A stretch of DNA of 64,000 nucleotides from Arthrobacter sp042667405 (lineage in GTDB: Bacteria > Actinomycetota > Actinomycetes > Actinomycetales > Micrococcaceae). The translations under genes were made by a program, and so were the position numbers. The stretch spans positions 62,001 through 126,000 of the forward strand of contig NZ_JBHVAL010000006.1 in NCBI RefSeq assembly GCF_042667405.1, written 5' to 3'. Below the pieces are notes generated by a model, which worked only from the letters and a program-made list of their open reading frames with translations, did not search any database and was not told where the DNA came from. Of the stretch, positions 49,436 through 58,436 are shown in pieces (position 1 is the first letter of the stretch; each line of letters starts with the position of its first letter).

Positions 49436-50799
49436 CGGGCTGCCGCGGCTTCCGTGGAGCCAGCGGTGGCGGGTGCCTCATCGACGGCATCGATGTTGCC
49501 GTACCGGGTTTCGGTCAGCAGGAAGAGTGCCACCAGGGAAAGTCCGGCCGCGGCCATGATGTACCAGGCAATCGAGGAACTCTGCCCCGTCATGCCCAGG
49601 AGCCACGTGGTGACGAACGGGGTGGCGGCGCTGCCCAGGAGACCGGACAGCATGTAGGCCACCGACAGTCCGGAGTAGCGGACCTTGGAGCCGAACAGCT
49701 CGGCCAGGAACGTGGCGATGGGCCCGTAGTTGGCGCAGAACGCGGTCATCATGGCCAGGTAGGCGACGAAGAGCAGTGCCACCGACTTGGTGTCCATGAG
49801 CCAGAACATCGGGAAGGCGAATGCTGCCTCGGCCGCCACACCAGCGAAGATGATGGGTTTACGCCCGTACCTATCCGAAAGCCTGCCGAAGAACGGGATG
49901 AGGAAGAGCCCCAGGATGCAGGAGGCCAGGACCACCCAGAGCATCAGGCTCTCGGAGTGGCCGAGTTCCTTCTTGCCGTAGGAGACGCCGGAGGCCACCA
50001 ACAGGGTGAAGGTGCTGCCCGTGGAAAGGGTAGCGACACCGCCCAGGACAACTTGCTTCCAGTACTTGGCCATCAGCGCGGCGAACGGCATCTTGGCCTT
50101 GGCACCGGCGGTCTTGACGGCCTGGAAGGACGGAGTTTCCTCGATGTGCAGGCGGATGTAGATGCCCACGGTGACCAGGAGGACCGAGGCCAGGAACGGG
50201 ATGCGCCAGCCCCACGAGTACAGGGCTTCGGTGCTGACGGTGGAGGCGACAATGAGGAAGGCCACGTTGGCGATCAGGGTGCCGGCGGGAACGCCAACCT
50301 GCACCAGCGAACCGTAGAAACCACGGCGGGAAGGTGGCGCGTGTTCAACAGTCATGAGCACGGCACCGCCCCATTCGCCGCCGAGGGCCAGTCCCTGGAT
50401 GACGCGAAGGAGGAGCAACAGGAGCGGCGCCATGATGCCGATGCTGTTGTAGTCGGGCAACAGGCCAATGGCGAACGTCGCCGCCCCCATGGTCAGGAGG
50501 GAGACCAGAAGCATGGACTTGCGGCCCATACGGTCACCGAAGTGTCCGAAGATGATGGCGCCAACCATGCGGGCAATGTAGGCGGAAGCGAAGGTGCCGA
50601 AAGCCAGCATCGTGCCGACGATCGGGTCGAAGCTGGGAAAGAAGATCTTGTTGAAGACGAGGGCCGACGCCGTCCCGAAGACGAAAAGGTCGTACCACTC
50701 GACGGTGGTGCCAATAACGCTGGCGAGGGCAATCTTGCGCATCTTTGCCAGGTTCAGCCTGGATGTCGATGCGGAGGCAGTATCTACCGTGTGGGCCAT
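49432..50799 (-). CDS. MHS-family symporter
   Basis: The 455-residue MFS transporter has twelve helices with the MHS markers IGTTVEWYDLFVFGTASALV, the motif A-like GHFGDRMGRKSML and GLALGGEWGGAVLMTVEHAP. Start is ATG 50799 after GGAGAA; the longer frame to 50841 is not needed. It is divergent in sequence from the second MHS symporter at 52292, so the cluster may import two related compounds or one compound under two conditions. It is followed by RidA and RraA-like genes in a coupled operon, and an operator-like repeat lies just upstream at 50855-50878. Confidence 0.92.
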   Translation of the reverse strand: MAHTVDTASASTSRLNLAKMRKIALASVIGTTVEWYDLFVFGTASALVFNKIFFPSFDPIVGTMLAFGTFASAYIARMVGAIIFGHFGDRMGRKSMLLVSLLTMGAATFAIGLLPDYNSIGIMAPLLLLLLRVIQGLALGGEWGGAVLMTVEHAPPSRRGFYGSLVQVGVPAGTLIANVAFLIVASTVSTEALYSWGWRIPFLASVLLVTVGIYIRLHIEETPSFQAVKTAGAKAKMPFAALMAKYWKQVVLGGVATLSTGSTFTLLVASGVSYGKKELGHSESLMLWVVLASCILGLFLIPFFGRLSDRYGRKPIIFAGVAAEAAFAFPMFWLMDTKSVALLFVAYLAMMTAFCANYGPIATFLAELFGSKVRYSGLSVAYMLSGLLGSAATPFVTTWLLGMTGQSSSIAWYIMAAAGLSLVALFLLTETRYGNIDAVDEAPATAGSTEAAAAR

Positions 50800-50854
50800 C
50801 TGATTCTCCGGATGGGGTGCGGGGACGAGTGTCCGGTGCAAGGTAGCTACAACT

Positions 50855-50878
50855 ATGGTGTGTGCCCGATCACACCAT
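50855..50878. promoter_or_regulatory. Inverted repeat upstream of the MHS/RidA/RraA operon
   Basis: ATGGTGTG (50855-50862) and CACACCAT (50871-50878) form 8-base arms around TGCCCGAT. It lies 56 bases upstream of the symporter start and between it and the pucR-like gene, so it may bind the PucR-like protein or a further regulator. Confidence 0.6.
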
Positions 50879-50943
50879 CAATGGCATAACTTCCATCAAA
50901 CCGTGCCCGGGAATGTGAGAACACACATCTTCGCTGGTTCCGC

Positions 50944-52155
50944 CTAGGCCCAGGCCACTACCAGCCGGGCCGTCTTTGCAGGAACGGCGAGGTCTATCCC
51001 CGTCAGTTCCTGGAAGCGGTTGAGGCGGTTGAGGATGGTGTTGCGATGGCAGAAGAGTTGCTCGGAAGTGGCGGTGATGTTGCCCGTGCTGAGATAGTTC
51101 CGGACCGTCTCCAAGAGCCGTTCGCGCTCGCCGCCGCGACACTCAGCCAAGGCCTCCTCAAGTTCTGCGGCGAGGTCCAGCCCGGCGTCCTGCAGGTTCT
51201 GTTGGGCCAGCCGCGCCCAAGCGGAATCGGCGGAGAGGGGGCCCGAGTCCCGGGGGCGGAGCAGGGCGGCCAGGCTCTCGGCCGTGCGGGCGGCTCCAGG
51301 CAGTGCGCGCAGGCCAAGGACTTCGGGGACGTAGCCGCACGGGACGTCCACGACGCCGGGTGGCAGCTGATGGCTGTCGGCTTCGGTGCTGTGGGTCTCG
51401 CCTCGGAGTTCAGGTCCGCGCGTCCGCGAGGCCGGCAGCGCCCAGAACACGTAGGTGTTGCCGCCGGATTCGTGCAGGAACAGCCGTTGCCGGGTGTGCT
51501 GCCCTGAGCCGAACTGGGATGTTGCAGCCCGCAGTCGCGCACCGGGTTCACCGCTGGCCGCCACCAAGGCGAATCGCGCCTCCGGGTTGATGCCCAGCGC
51601 CGAGGCCACTTGCGCGGAAGTTTCCAGGGAGGGGCTGCTCTGGTTGAACAGGCGGGCAATGAACTCGCGTTGAATGCTCGATTCTTCCTGGGCCATCCTG
51701 ACCCGTTCGGTCAGGTAGCTGGTGTGTGTGCGGGTGGCGAATTCATCCACGACGCTCCACACCTGGTCCACCCTGGTGGCCAGCAGGGCGGCGTCTTCGG
51801 TGTGCGCGATCTCCAGCAGTTCGGCCCACAGGATGCTGAAGTCCAGGCGAACGGCGGAGGTGAGGGACTCCGGCGGAATGCCGGCCCTGGCGCGCTTGGA
51901 CCCGAGTGCGGAAGCGAAGTCGAGCAGGCCGTCGCGGCTGTCGATACGTCCATTCCTCAGGCCACTGATCAGCCGCCGAAAAGTCTCCCGTGCTGTCTCC
52001 TGGATTTCCAGGACCGTCACTTGGCTTTCGCCGTATTCGGGAATCTCGCGGACCCTCGTGGTGAAGGCTTGCGCCAGGGTGTCCAGCCTGCCCTCAAGCT
52101 GATCCACCAGCTCAGTCCACCGAGTGGCGTGCGCAGAAGTATCGGAATTGTGCAT
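50944..52155 (-). CDS. PucR/CdaR-family transcriptional regulator
   Basis: The 403-residue protein has a helical N-terminal sensory region with no membrane segment and a central GGDEF-related region. At the C-terminus it carries the PucR HTH: LLETVRNYLSTGNITATSEQ followed by LFCHRNTILNRLNRFQELTG. Such regulators often control purine, amine, GABA or proline catabolism in response to the substrate. It stands between the leftward symporter/RidA/RraA operon and the rightward symporter-TPP-ALDH-amidohydrolase operon, 136 bases before the start of the latter, so it probably activates both. Start is ATG 52155. Confidence 0.88.
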   Translation of the reverse strand: MHNSDTSAHATRWTELVDQLEGRLDTLAQAFTTRVREIPEYGESQVTVLEIQETARETFRRLISGLRNGRIDSRDGLLDFASALGSKRARAGIPPESLTSAVRLDFSILWAELLEIAHTEDAALLATRVDQVWSVVDEFATRTHTSYLTERVRMAQEESSIQREFIARLFNQSSPSLETSAQVASALGINPEARFALVAASGEPGARLRAATSQFGSGQHTRQRLFLHESGGNTYVFWALPASRTRGPELRGETHSTEADSHQLPPGVVDVPCGYVPEVLGLRALPGAARTAESLAALLRPRDSGPLSADSAWARLAQQNLQDAGLDLAAELEEALAECRGGERERLLETVRNYLSTGNITATSEQLFCHRNTILNRLNRFQELTGIDLAVPAKTARLVVAWA

Positions 52156-52291
52156 TCACACATTCTAGCGCCATGATTCCGTGGTGGATTGCTAGTCATT
52201 TTGGGAAAAACTACTGGCACTATGGATTGAGTCACACAAATTTGCCCGGGCACCCCCAACGTCCGGTCCCGTTCGCACTCATGGAGCAACA

Positions 52292-53623
52292 ATGGCAAGC
52301 ACGGTCAGCGGAGCCACGGACACCAGTCCCACGGCAGTACGCGTCGTCGATGAAAGCGTCACCAAGAAGGTGGCCCTGGCTGCCCTCGTGGGCACTGCGC
52401 TGGAATGGTACGACTTCTTCCTTTTCACCACAGCCGCTGCGCTGGTGTTCAACGCACAGTTCTTCGTCTCCCAGGACCCCTTCGTGGCCGCCATGGGTTC
52501 CTTCGCCACACTGGCAGTGGGCTTCGTGGCCCGCCCGATCGGTGGCTTCATCTTCGGCGCCCTCGGCGACAAGGTGGGCCGCAAGAAGATCCTCATGGTC
52601 ACCATCGTGGGCATCGGCATTGTCACCGGCCTCATCGGATTGCTGCCGAACTACATGACCATCGGCCTGGCCGCCCCCATCCTCCTGGTGGCATTGCGCA
52701 TCGTCCAGGGTCTCGCCGTCGGCGGTGAGTGGAGCGGTGCGGTGATTATCGCCGTCGAGAATGCTCCGGTGGAGAAGCGCGCACGCTACGCCGCCCTGCC
52801 GCAGATCGGTTCCCCGATCGGCACCATCCTGTCCTCCGGCGGCTTCTTCGGCATGCTGTTCCTGGTGGGACAGACCAACTTTGACGCCTGGGGCTGGCGT
52901 ATCCCGTTCATCGCCGCCATCCCGCTGCTGGCCATCTCGCTCTGGATCCGCAGCCGCCTCAGCGAATCGCCTGAATTCGAAGCCCTGATGGAATCCGGCG
53001 AGACCGAACACGCGCCCATCCGTGGCGTGCTGAAGAACAGCTGGCGCCAGATCCTGGTGGGCATGTGCTCGGCGTTGCTCGGCATCGGTGGCTTCTACCT
53101 CATCACCAGCTTCGTGGTCTTCTACGGCACCAAGGTCCTCAAGCTGCCCTCCGAACTCCTGCTCCTGGGCACCCTGCTTGCTGCGGCGCTTGAGATCGGC
53201 GCCCTGATCTGGGCAGGCCGCCTGGGCGAAAGGTTCGGAGCCAGCAAGGTCATCCTGTGGGGCGGCGTGGCATCGGCGCTCATTGCCGTTCCCGTCTTCC
53301 TGGCCATCGACTCCCGCAACCCCGTCCTGGTGGTCCTCGGCATGATGATCGGCGTCGCCGTGCTGTCCATCCCTTACGCCGTCTCCGGAACCGCGCTGAC
53401 CGCCCTGTTCGCCACGAAGGTCCGCTACACCGGCGTCGCCATCACCTCCAACACAGCCGGTGTCATCTCCGGCTTCGTGCCGCTGATAGCTACCGCCCTG
53501 GTGGCCGCCAATAACTCTTTCTGGCCCGGAGCCATCATCCTGTTGGTCGTGTCCGCACTGACCGCGCTCTCCGGCCTGTTCCTGCCCGCCCTTTCCATCG
53601 ACGAAGAAGGAATGAAGCATTGA
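52292..53623 (+). CDS. MHS-family symporter
   Basis: The 443-residue MFS transporter has twelve helices with the MHS markers GTALEWYDFFLFTTAAALVF, GALGDKVGRKKILM and GLAVGGEWSGAVIIAVENAP. Start is ATG 52292 after GGAGCAACA. It opens the rightward operon of the PucR-centred cluster and overlaps the TPP-enzyme start by four bases, so transport and catabolism are tightly linked. Only about a third of positions look shared with the symporter at 49432, judged by eye. The substrate is most likely a carboxylate or amino-acid-like compound. Confidence 0.92.
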   Translation: MASTVSGATDTSPTAVRVVDESVTKKVALAALVGTALEWYDFFLFTTAAALVFNAQFFVSQDPFVAAMGSFATLAVGFVARPIGGFIFGALGDKVGRKKILMVTIVGIGIVTGLIGLLPNYMTIGLAAPILLVALRIVQGLAVGGEWSGAVIIAVENAPVEKRARYAALPQIGSPIGTILSSGGFFGMLFLVGQTNFDAWGWRIPFIAAIPLLAISLWIRSRLSESPEFEALMESGETEHAPIRGVLKNSWRQILVGMCSALLGIGGFYLITSFVVFYGTKVLKLPSELLLLGTLLAAALEIGALIWAGRLGERFGASKVILWGGVASALIAVPVFLAIDSRNPVLVVLGMMIGVAVLSIPYAVSGTALTALFATKVRYTGVAITSNTAGVISGFVPLIATALVAANNSFWPGAIILLVVSALTALSGLFLPALSIDEEGMKH

Positions 53624-55278
53624 GCACAACCACCGCCGGCCACTTGATTGTGGGCCAACTCGAACGGGCAGGCATCAAGCGCGTCTACACCGTTCCGGGC
53701 GAGAGCTTCCTGGACGTCCTTGATGGCCTGCACGGCTCGCCGATCACCAACGTGGTGGCCCGCCAGGAAGGCGGGGCGGGGTTCATGGCGCTGGCCGAAG
53801 GCCGGCTGACCGAGCTCCCGGGCGTGGCCATGGTGACGCGTGGTCCCGGTGCCGCGAACGCCTTCATCGCCATCCACACCGCGCACCAGGACGCCACTCC
53901 GCTCATCCTGTTCGTGGGCCTGATCCCGGTGGCAGACCGTGGCCGCGAGTCGTTCCAGGAGTTCGACATCAACGCCTGGTTCGGCAGCACCGCCAAGAAG
54001 GTAGTCACCCTCGACGACGCCGCTTCCGCTGCCCGCGTTGTGGACGACGCGATCTTCACCGCCCTCAGCGGACGCCCCGGCCCCGTAGTGATCGGCCTCC
54101 CGGAGGACGTACTGGTGCACACTGTCGAGGACGTCACGGTGGAACCCCGCAAGGTGGCTCGTCCGGAGCCGGCCGCGGCGGACCTTGGCGCCTTGCAGCA
54201 AAAGCTGCAGAAGGCACGTAAGCCGCTGGTCGTCGTCGGCGGTGAAGGCTGGACGCAGGAATCCGGCGAGCAGCTGGCCGCGTGGGCGAGCCGCAACAGC
54301 GTCCCGATGGTGGCCGACTTCCGCGCTTACGACGCCGTTCCGCACCGCAGCGACGCCTACGCAGGCTACCTTGGCTACGGCCGCAATGACGCCAACGCCC
54401 AGCGCCTGGACGACGCCGATCTGCTCGTCTTTGTTGGCTGTGTCCGCGGCGATGTGCTGTCCGATGGCTACAAGCGCGGGCTCGACGCCGAAACAGTTGT
54501 GGTCAACGCTGACGCCAACCTCCTGGGCCACTTCGGCCGCGTGGACCAGCACATCATTGCTGACGTCACGGCGTTCGCGTCTGCTCTGGCCTCCACCAAC
54601 GCTTTGGCCTCCACCAACGCTTTGGCCTCCACCAACGCCGCCGGCGAGCGCGAGGAAGGCTGGTTCGCCAGCGCCCGCGCCGAGCAACTCACGTTCTCTA
54701 CGCCGCAGCCCGACGGCGGCATTGGCGTCGACCTGGGCGTCGCCATGGAGGTCCTCAAGAAGGAAATGGACCCCGATGCCGTCCTTACGTTCGGTGCCGG
54801 GAACCACGCCATCTGGCCCGCCCGCTATCTGGATCACAACTCCGCGAATTCCCTGGCCGCTCCCCGCAACGGTGCCATGGGTATGGGCATCCCCGCAGCC
54901 GTGGCGGCATCCCTGGCGTACCCTGGCCGCCAGGTGATTTCCGTGGCTGGCGATGGTTGCTTCATGATGAACGGCCAGGAGATCGCCACGGCCATGGGCT
55001 ACGGCGCCAGGTTCATCGTTCTGGTAGTCGACAACGGCATTTTCGCTACCATCCGCGAGCACCAGGAAGCCCACTACCCGGACCGGCCTTCCGGCACGCA
55101 CATGACCAATCCGGACTTCGCCGCGCTTGCGCGTTCCTATGGCGGCTACGGCGAGCGCGTGGACCGCACGGAGGACTTCGCAGCCGCGTTCCGCCGCGCC
55201 GTCGACTCCGGCCTCCCGGCTTTGCTGCACCTGCCGCAGGACCCCACCACGCGTTCCCCCAAGACTTCAACGAACTGA
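53620..55278 (+). CDS. Thiamine-diphosphate-dependent enzyme (acetolactate synthase/decarboxylase family)
   Basis: The 552-residue protein has the three-domain TPP architecture: an N-terminal PYR domain with VYTVPGESFLDVLDGL, whose Glu activates the cofactor, a central domain, and a C-terminal PP domain with SVAGDGCFMMNGQEI through LVVDNGIFATI, the GDG-N cofactor and metal motif. Many members decarboxylate 2-keto acids to aldehydes. It starts at TTG 53620 inside the symporter stop. The next gene is an aldehyde dehydrogenase, which supports a decarboxylase role. Residues 322-339 are a perfect ALASTN triplicate (see repeat), in the linker before the PP domain. Confidence 0.87.
   Translation: MSTTTAGHLIVGQLERAGIKRVYTVPGESFLDVLDGLHGSPITNVVARQEGGAGFMALAEGRLTELPGVAMVTRGPGAANAFIAIHTAHQDATPLILFVGLIPVADRGRESFQEFDINAWFGSTAKKVVTLDDAASAARVVDDAIFTALSGRPGPVVIGLPEDVLVHTVEDVTVEPRKVARPEPAAADLGALQQKLQKARKPLVVVGGEGWTQESGEQLAAWASRNSVPMVADFRAYDAVPHRSDAYAGYLGYGRNDANAQRLDDADLLVFVGCVRGDVLSDGYKRGLDAETVVVNADANLLGHFGRVDQHIIADVTAFASALASTNALASTNALASTNAAGEREEGWFASARAEQLTFSTPQPDGGIGVDLGVAMEVLKKEMDPDAVLTFGAGNHAIWPARYLDHNSANSLAAPRNGAMGMGIPAAVAASLAYPGRQVISVAGDGCFMMNGQEIATAMGYGARFIVLVVDNGIFATIREHQEAHYPDRPSGTHMTNPDFAALARSYGGYGERVDRTEDFAAAFRRAVDSGLPALLHLPQDPTTRSPKTSTN
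54583..54636 (+). repeat. In-frame 18-bp tandem repeat in the TPP-enzyme gene
   Basis: Three 18-base units encode ALASTN three times (54583-54600, 54601-54618, 54619-54636). Unit 1 uses CTG and units 2-3 use TTG for Leu; the rest is identical. The repeat lies in a linker, adds or removes six residues per copy without shifting the frame, and could change copy number by slippage. Confidence 0.9.
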
Positions 55279-55291
55279 CCGGAGCCTCACT

Positions 55292-56689
55292 GTGATCCAG
55301 CTTCAGAACATCATCAACGGCGAGTCCGCGGAGACCGCGGCACGCTTGCCGTTCTTCGACCCCGCCACGGGCCAGCAGATCGGCACCGCTCCGGACAGTG
55401 ACGCTGCCGCCGTCGACTCAGCCTTCCAAGCCGCTGCCGCAGCTTTCAAGAGCTACAAGCGCACGACGCCGGGAACACGCCAGTCGCTGCTGTTGCAGCT
55501 TGCGGACCTCATTGAGGTCAACGTTGACCGCCTGCTCGAGGCCGAGGTCGCCTGCACCGGCAAGCCCGCGGCCCTGACCCGCGAGCTGGAAATTCTTCGA
55601 GGCGCAGACCAACTGAGGTTCTTCGCAGGTGCCTGCCGGGTTGTGTCAGGGACGGCGCAGACAGAGTATGTGGAGGGCTTCTCGTCCACCATCCGGCGCG
55701 AGCCCCTTGGTGTGGTCGCCCAGATCACGCCGTGGAACTACCCGTTCATGATGGCCATTTGGAAGATTGGTCCTGCCCTCGCCGCGGGCAACACGCTGGT
55801 CCTCAAGCCCGCTGACACCACTCCTTGGTCCACCGTGGTCCTGGCTGAGCTGGCCCAGCAGGTTTACCCGGCAGGTGTGGTCAACGTGGTCTGCGGCGGG
55901 CGTGAAACCGGCGCCGCAATGGTGGATCACGACATCCCGGAAATGGTCTCCATCACCGGTTCCACCCGGGCCGGCGCACAAGTCATGTCCGCGGCCTCGA
56001 AGACGCTCAAGGATGTCCACTTGGAGCTCGGCGGCAAGGCGCCCGCTGTGGTGTTTGCCGACGTCGACATCCAGCAGACCGCCAGCGAAATCGCCCTCGC
56101 TGCGTTCTTCAACGCCGGGCAGGACTGCACGGCGGTAACCCGTGTGCTGGTCCACCAGGACATCCACACGGAATTCGCTGCTGCTTTGGCTGATGCTGCC
56201 GCGGCCTTGCGCGTGGGTGAGGACCTGGGGCCGCTGAACAGCGCCGCGCAGCTGGAGCGGGTGGAGGGCTTCCTGTCCCGTCTCCCGGCCAACGCCCGGG
56301 TCCTGTCCGGCGGCAAGCGCACCGGCACGGGCTTCTTCTTTGAGCCCACGGTCATTGATGGTGTGTTCCAGACCGACGAAGTGGTGTGCGACGAGATCTT
56401 CGGCCCAGTGCTGACAGTCCAGCCATTCGCTACCGAGGAGGAGGCCCTGGAATTGGCCAACGGCACCAAGTACGCCCTGGCCTCCAGCGTGTGGTCCGAG
56501 AACCACGGCGTGGTGACCCGTGTGTCCAACGAGCTCGATTTCGGTGCCGTGTGGATCAACTGCCACCAGGTGATTCCGGCTGAAGCGCCGCACGGCGGCT
56601 TCAAGCACTCGGGCACCGGCAAGGACCTCTCCGTCTATGGCCTTGAGGACTACACCCGCATCAAGTCCGTCACCACCTCCCACCGCTAG
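55292..56689 (+). CDS. Aldehyde dehydrogenase (aminobutyraldehyde-type)
   Basis: The 465-residue NAD(P)-dependent enzyme has the family blocks ITPWNYPFMMAIWKIGPALA, GSTRAGAQVM, the general base in LELGGKAPAVV and the catalytic Cys in FFNAGQDCTAVTRVLV. It resembles gamma-aminobutyraldehyde/4-guanidinobutyraldehyde dehydrogenases in the sequence around the substrate site, by eye. It starts at GTG 55292 behind GGAG, 13 bases after the TPP-enzyme stop. The pair decarboxylase then aldehyde dehydrogenase would convert a 2-keto acid into a one-carbon-shorter acid. The exact aldehyde is unknown. Confidence 0.9.
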   Translation: MIQLQNIINGESAETAARLPFFDPATGQQIGTAPDSDAAAVDSAFQAAAAAFKSYKRTTPGTRQSLLLQLADLIEVNVDRLLEAEVACTGKPAALTRELEILRGADQLRFFAGACRVVSGTAQTEYVEGFSSTIRREPLGVVAQITPWNYPFMMAIWKIGPALAAGNTLVLKPADTTPWSTVVLAELAQQVYPAGVVNVVCGGRETGAAMVDHDIPEMVSITGSTRAGAQVMSAASKTLKDVHLELGGKAPAVVFADVDIQQTASEIALAAFFNAGQDCTAVTRVLVHQDIHTEFAAALADAAAALRVGEDLGPLNSAAQLERVEGFLSRLPANARVLSGGKRTGTGFFFEPTVIDGVFQTDEVVCDEIFGPVLTVQPFATEEEALELANGTKYALASSVWSENHGVVTRVSNELDFGAVWINCHQVIPAEAPHGGFKHSGTGKDLSVYGLEDYTRIKSVTTSHR

Positions 56690-56697
56690 AACCTGAC

Positions 56698-58428
56698 ATG
56701 AAACTCGACCTCCTCCTGCGCAACGCAGAGATCATCACCATGGATCCGGCCCGCCCGGTGGCCAGTTCGCTGGGCATCTGGCAGGGACGCATCGTGGGCC
56801 TCGACGACGAACTGTCCGGTCTGGACGCTGTTGAAGTCCTGGACCTCGGTGGCGCCACCGTCACCCCGGGTTTCATCGACGCGCATTGCCACACCACGTG
56901 GTTCGGGCTGGGCCTGGCGGAACTGGACGTCTCCGGAGTCCGCGGCCTGGAAGCGCTCTATGTGTTGCTTGCGGGCGCCGTTGCCAACGCCGGGGCCGAA
57001 GATGATGCGTGGCTTTTCGCCACCGGTTTCAGCCAGACCCAGCACGGCGGTTCCTTCCCGGACATCGCTGAGCTGGACCGCATCACGGGGGAGCGGCCGC
57101 TGTTCATGCGCCACAACTCAGGGCACATGGCCGTGGTTAACACAGCCGCGCTGCGGCTGGCAGGTGCCGAGTCGCCGTCGTTCCCTGATCCCGACGGCGG
57201 AGCCATAGTCCGCGATGCCGCTGGCCAACCCACGGGACTTGTCCAGGAGACGGCGCAGGAACTGATCCAGCAGCTGATCCTGCCGTATTCGCTGGAGGAC
57301 ATCGAGGCCGCCCTTGAACGCGCCACGTCGTACTACGCTTCCGAGGGCATCACGAGTTTCACTGAAGCCGGGGTGGGTGGCGGGTGGATCGGGCATAGCC
57401 CGGCTGAGCTTGCCGCGTATCAGGGGGCTGCGGCCAGTGGTCGGCTCCACGCCCGGGCACAGGTCATGCCGGTGCTGGACGTGTTGCATTCCCTCGAAGG
57501 ACATTCCTCGGATAGCCCCGGCGCGGCTCCGGTCGGACTGGATTTGGGCATCACCAGTGGCTTCGGGAACGAGTATTTGTCGCTCGGTCCCGCGAAGGTC
57601 TTCATGGACGGCTCACTCCTGGGTGAAACCGCGGCCGTGAGCCACGAGTTCTGCAGCCACGGCCACAAGGACAACCGCGGCAACATCGGCTACTTCCAGG
57701 CAGACCCCGCCCAGCTGCGGAAACGCATTGAGGCCGCCTACGCCGCCGGCTGGTCCATCGCCGCGCACGCCATCGGAGACCGGGCCATCGACCTCGCCGT
57801 GGACATCATCACCGAATGCCAAGCCACCTACGGGCCGCGCAGGATTCCCAACAGGATCGAACATGCCTCCATGACCCGGCCTGAGCAACTGGTTCGCCTG
57901 GCTGATGCCGGTATCGCCGTCACACCTCAAGCAAGCTTCTTCCGCGACGGCGGCGACGGCATGACAGCGTCCCTGGGCCCGGACCGCCTGCCGTGGGCCT
58001 ACCGGGCAGCCACTTTCCTTGATGCCGGAGTTGTTGTGGCAGGCAGCTCCGATCGTCCCGTCGCCGACGGCAACGTCCTGCGAGGCATGCAGGCTTTTGT
58101 GGACCGCCGAACAGGGTCCGGAGCGGTCTTTGGCAACCCGGATGAGCGACTCACCCCTCAACAGGCGCTTGCCGCCTACACCAGCGGCGCCGCCGCGGCC
58201 ACGGGGTCACTCGGTGAGAAGGGCACGTTGGAACCGGGCAAACTGGCCGACTTCACCGTCCTTTCCGCTTCACCCCTGACAGCACCCGCCATCAGCGAAC
58301 TGCAGGTCCTGGCCACCGCCGTCGGAGGCCGCTTCACGTATCAATCAACCGACTTCCACGCTGCAACCCATTTCCACACTGCGCAGTCGCCCCTCGTGAC
58401 GACCGGCCAAACCCATCAGAGCAATTAG
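56698..58428 (+). CDS. Amidohydrolase family protein (YtcJ-like)
   Basis: The 576-residue metalloenzyme has the amidohydrolase TIM barrel with the first metal motif GFIDAHCHTTWFG (near residue 60), HNSGHMAVVNTAALRLAG, and the later His/Asp positions in AHAIGDRAIDLAVDI and GSSDRPVADGNVL. YtcJ-like members are exo-enzymes of unknown substrate, often on N-acyl or formyl compounds. The cytosolic location is shown by absence of a signal peptide. Start is ATG 56698, eight bases after the ALDH stop. It precedes the M20-type hydrolase, so two hydrolases act in one route, presumably cleaving amide or carbamoyl bonds. Confidence 0.85.
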   Translation: MKLDLLLRNAEIITMDPARPVASSLGIWQGRIVGLDDELSGLDAVEVLDLGGATVTPGFIDAHCHTTWFGLGLAELDVSGVRGLEALYVLLAGAVANAGAEDDAWLFATGFSQTQHGGSFPDIAELDRITGERPLFMRHNSGHMAVVNTAALRLAGAESPSFPDPDGGAIVRDAAGQPTGLVQETAQELIQQLILPYSLEDIEAALERATSYYASEGITSFTEAGVGGGWIGHSPAELAAYQGAAASGRLHARAQVMPVLDVLHSLEGHSSDSPGAAPVGLDLGITSGFGNEYLSLGPAKVFMDGSLLGETAAVSHEFCSHGHKDNRGNIGYFQADPAQLRKRIEAAYAAGWSIAAHAIGDRAIDLAVDIITECQATYGPRRIPNRIEHASMTRPEQLVRLADAGIAVTPQASFFRDGGDGMTASLGPDRLPWAYRAATFLDAGVVVAGSSDRPVADGNVLRGMQAFVDRRTGSGAVFGNPDERLTPQQALAAYTSGAAAATGSLGEKGTLEPGKLADFTVLSASPLTAPAISELQVLATAVGGRFTYQSTDFHAATHFHTAQSPLVTTGQTHQSN

Positions 58429-58436
58429 GGGAAACC

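Noticed and set aside
53425..55230. Long minus-strand open frame opposite the TPP enzyme
   Set aside because: It is antisense to a clear TPP enzyme with intact motifs; the product is a low-complexity mirror of that gene.
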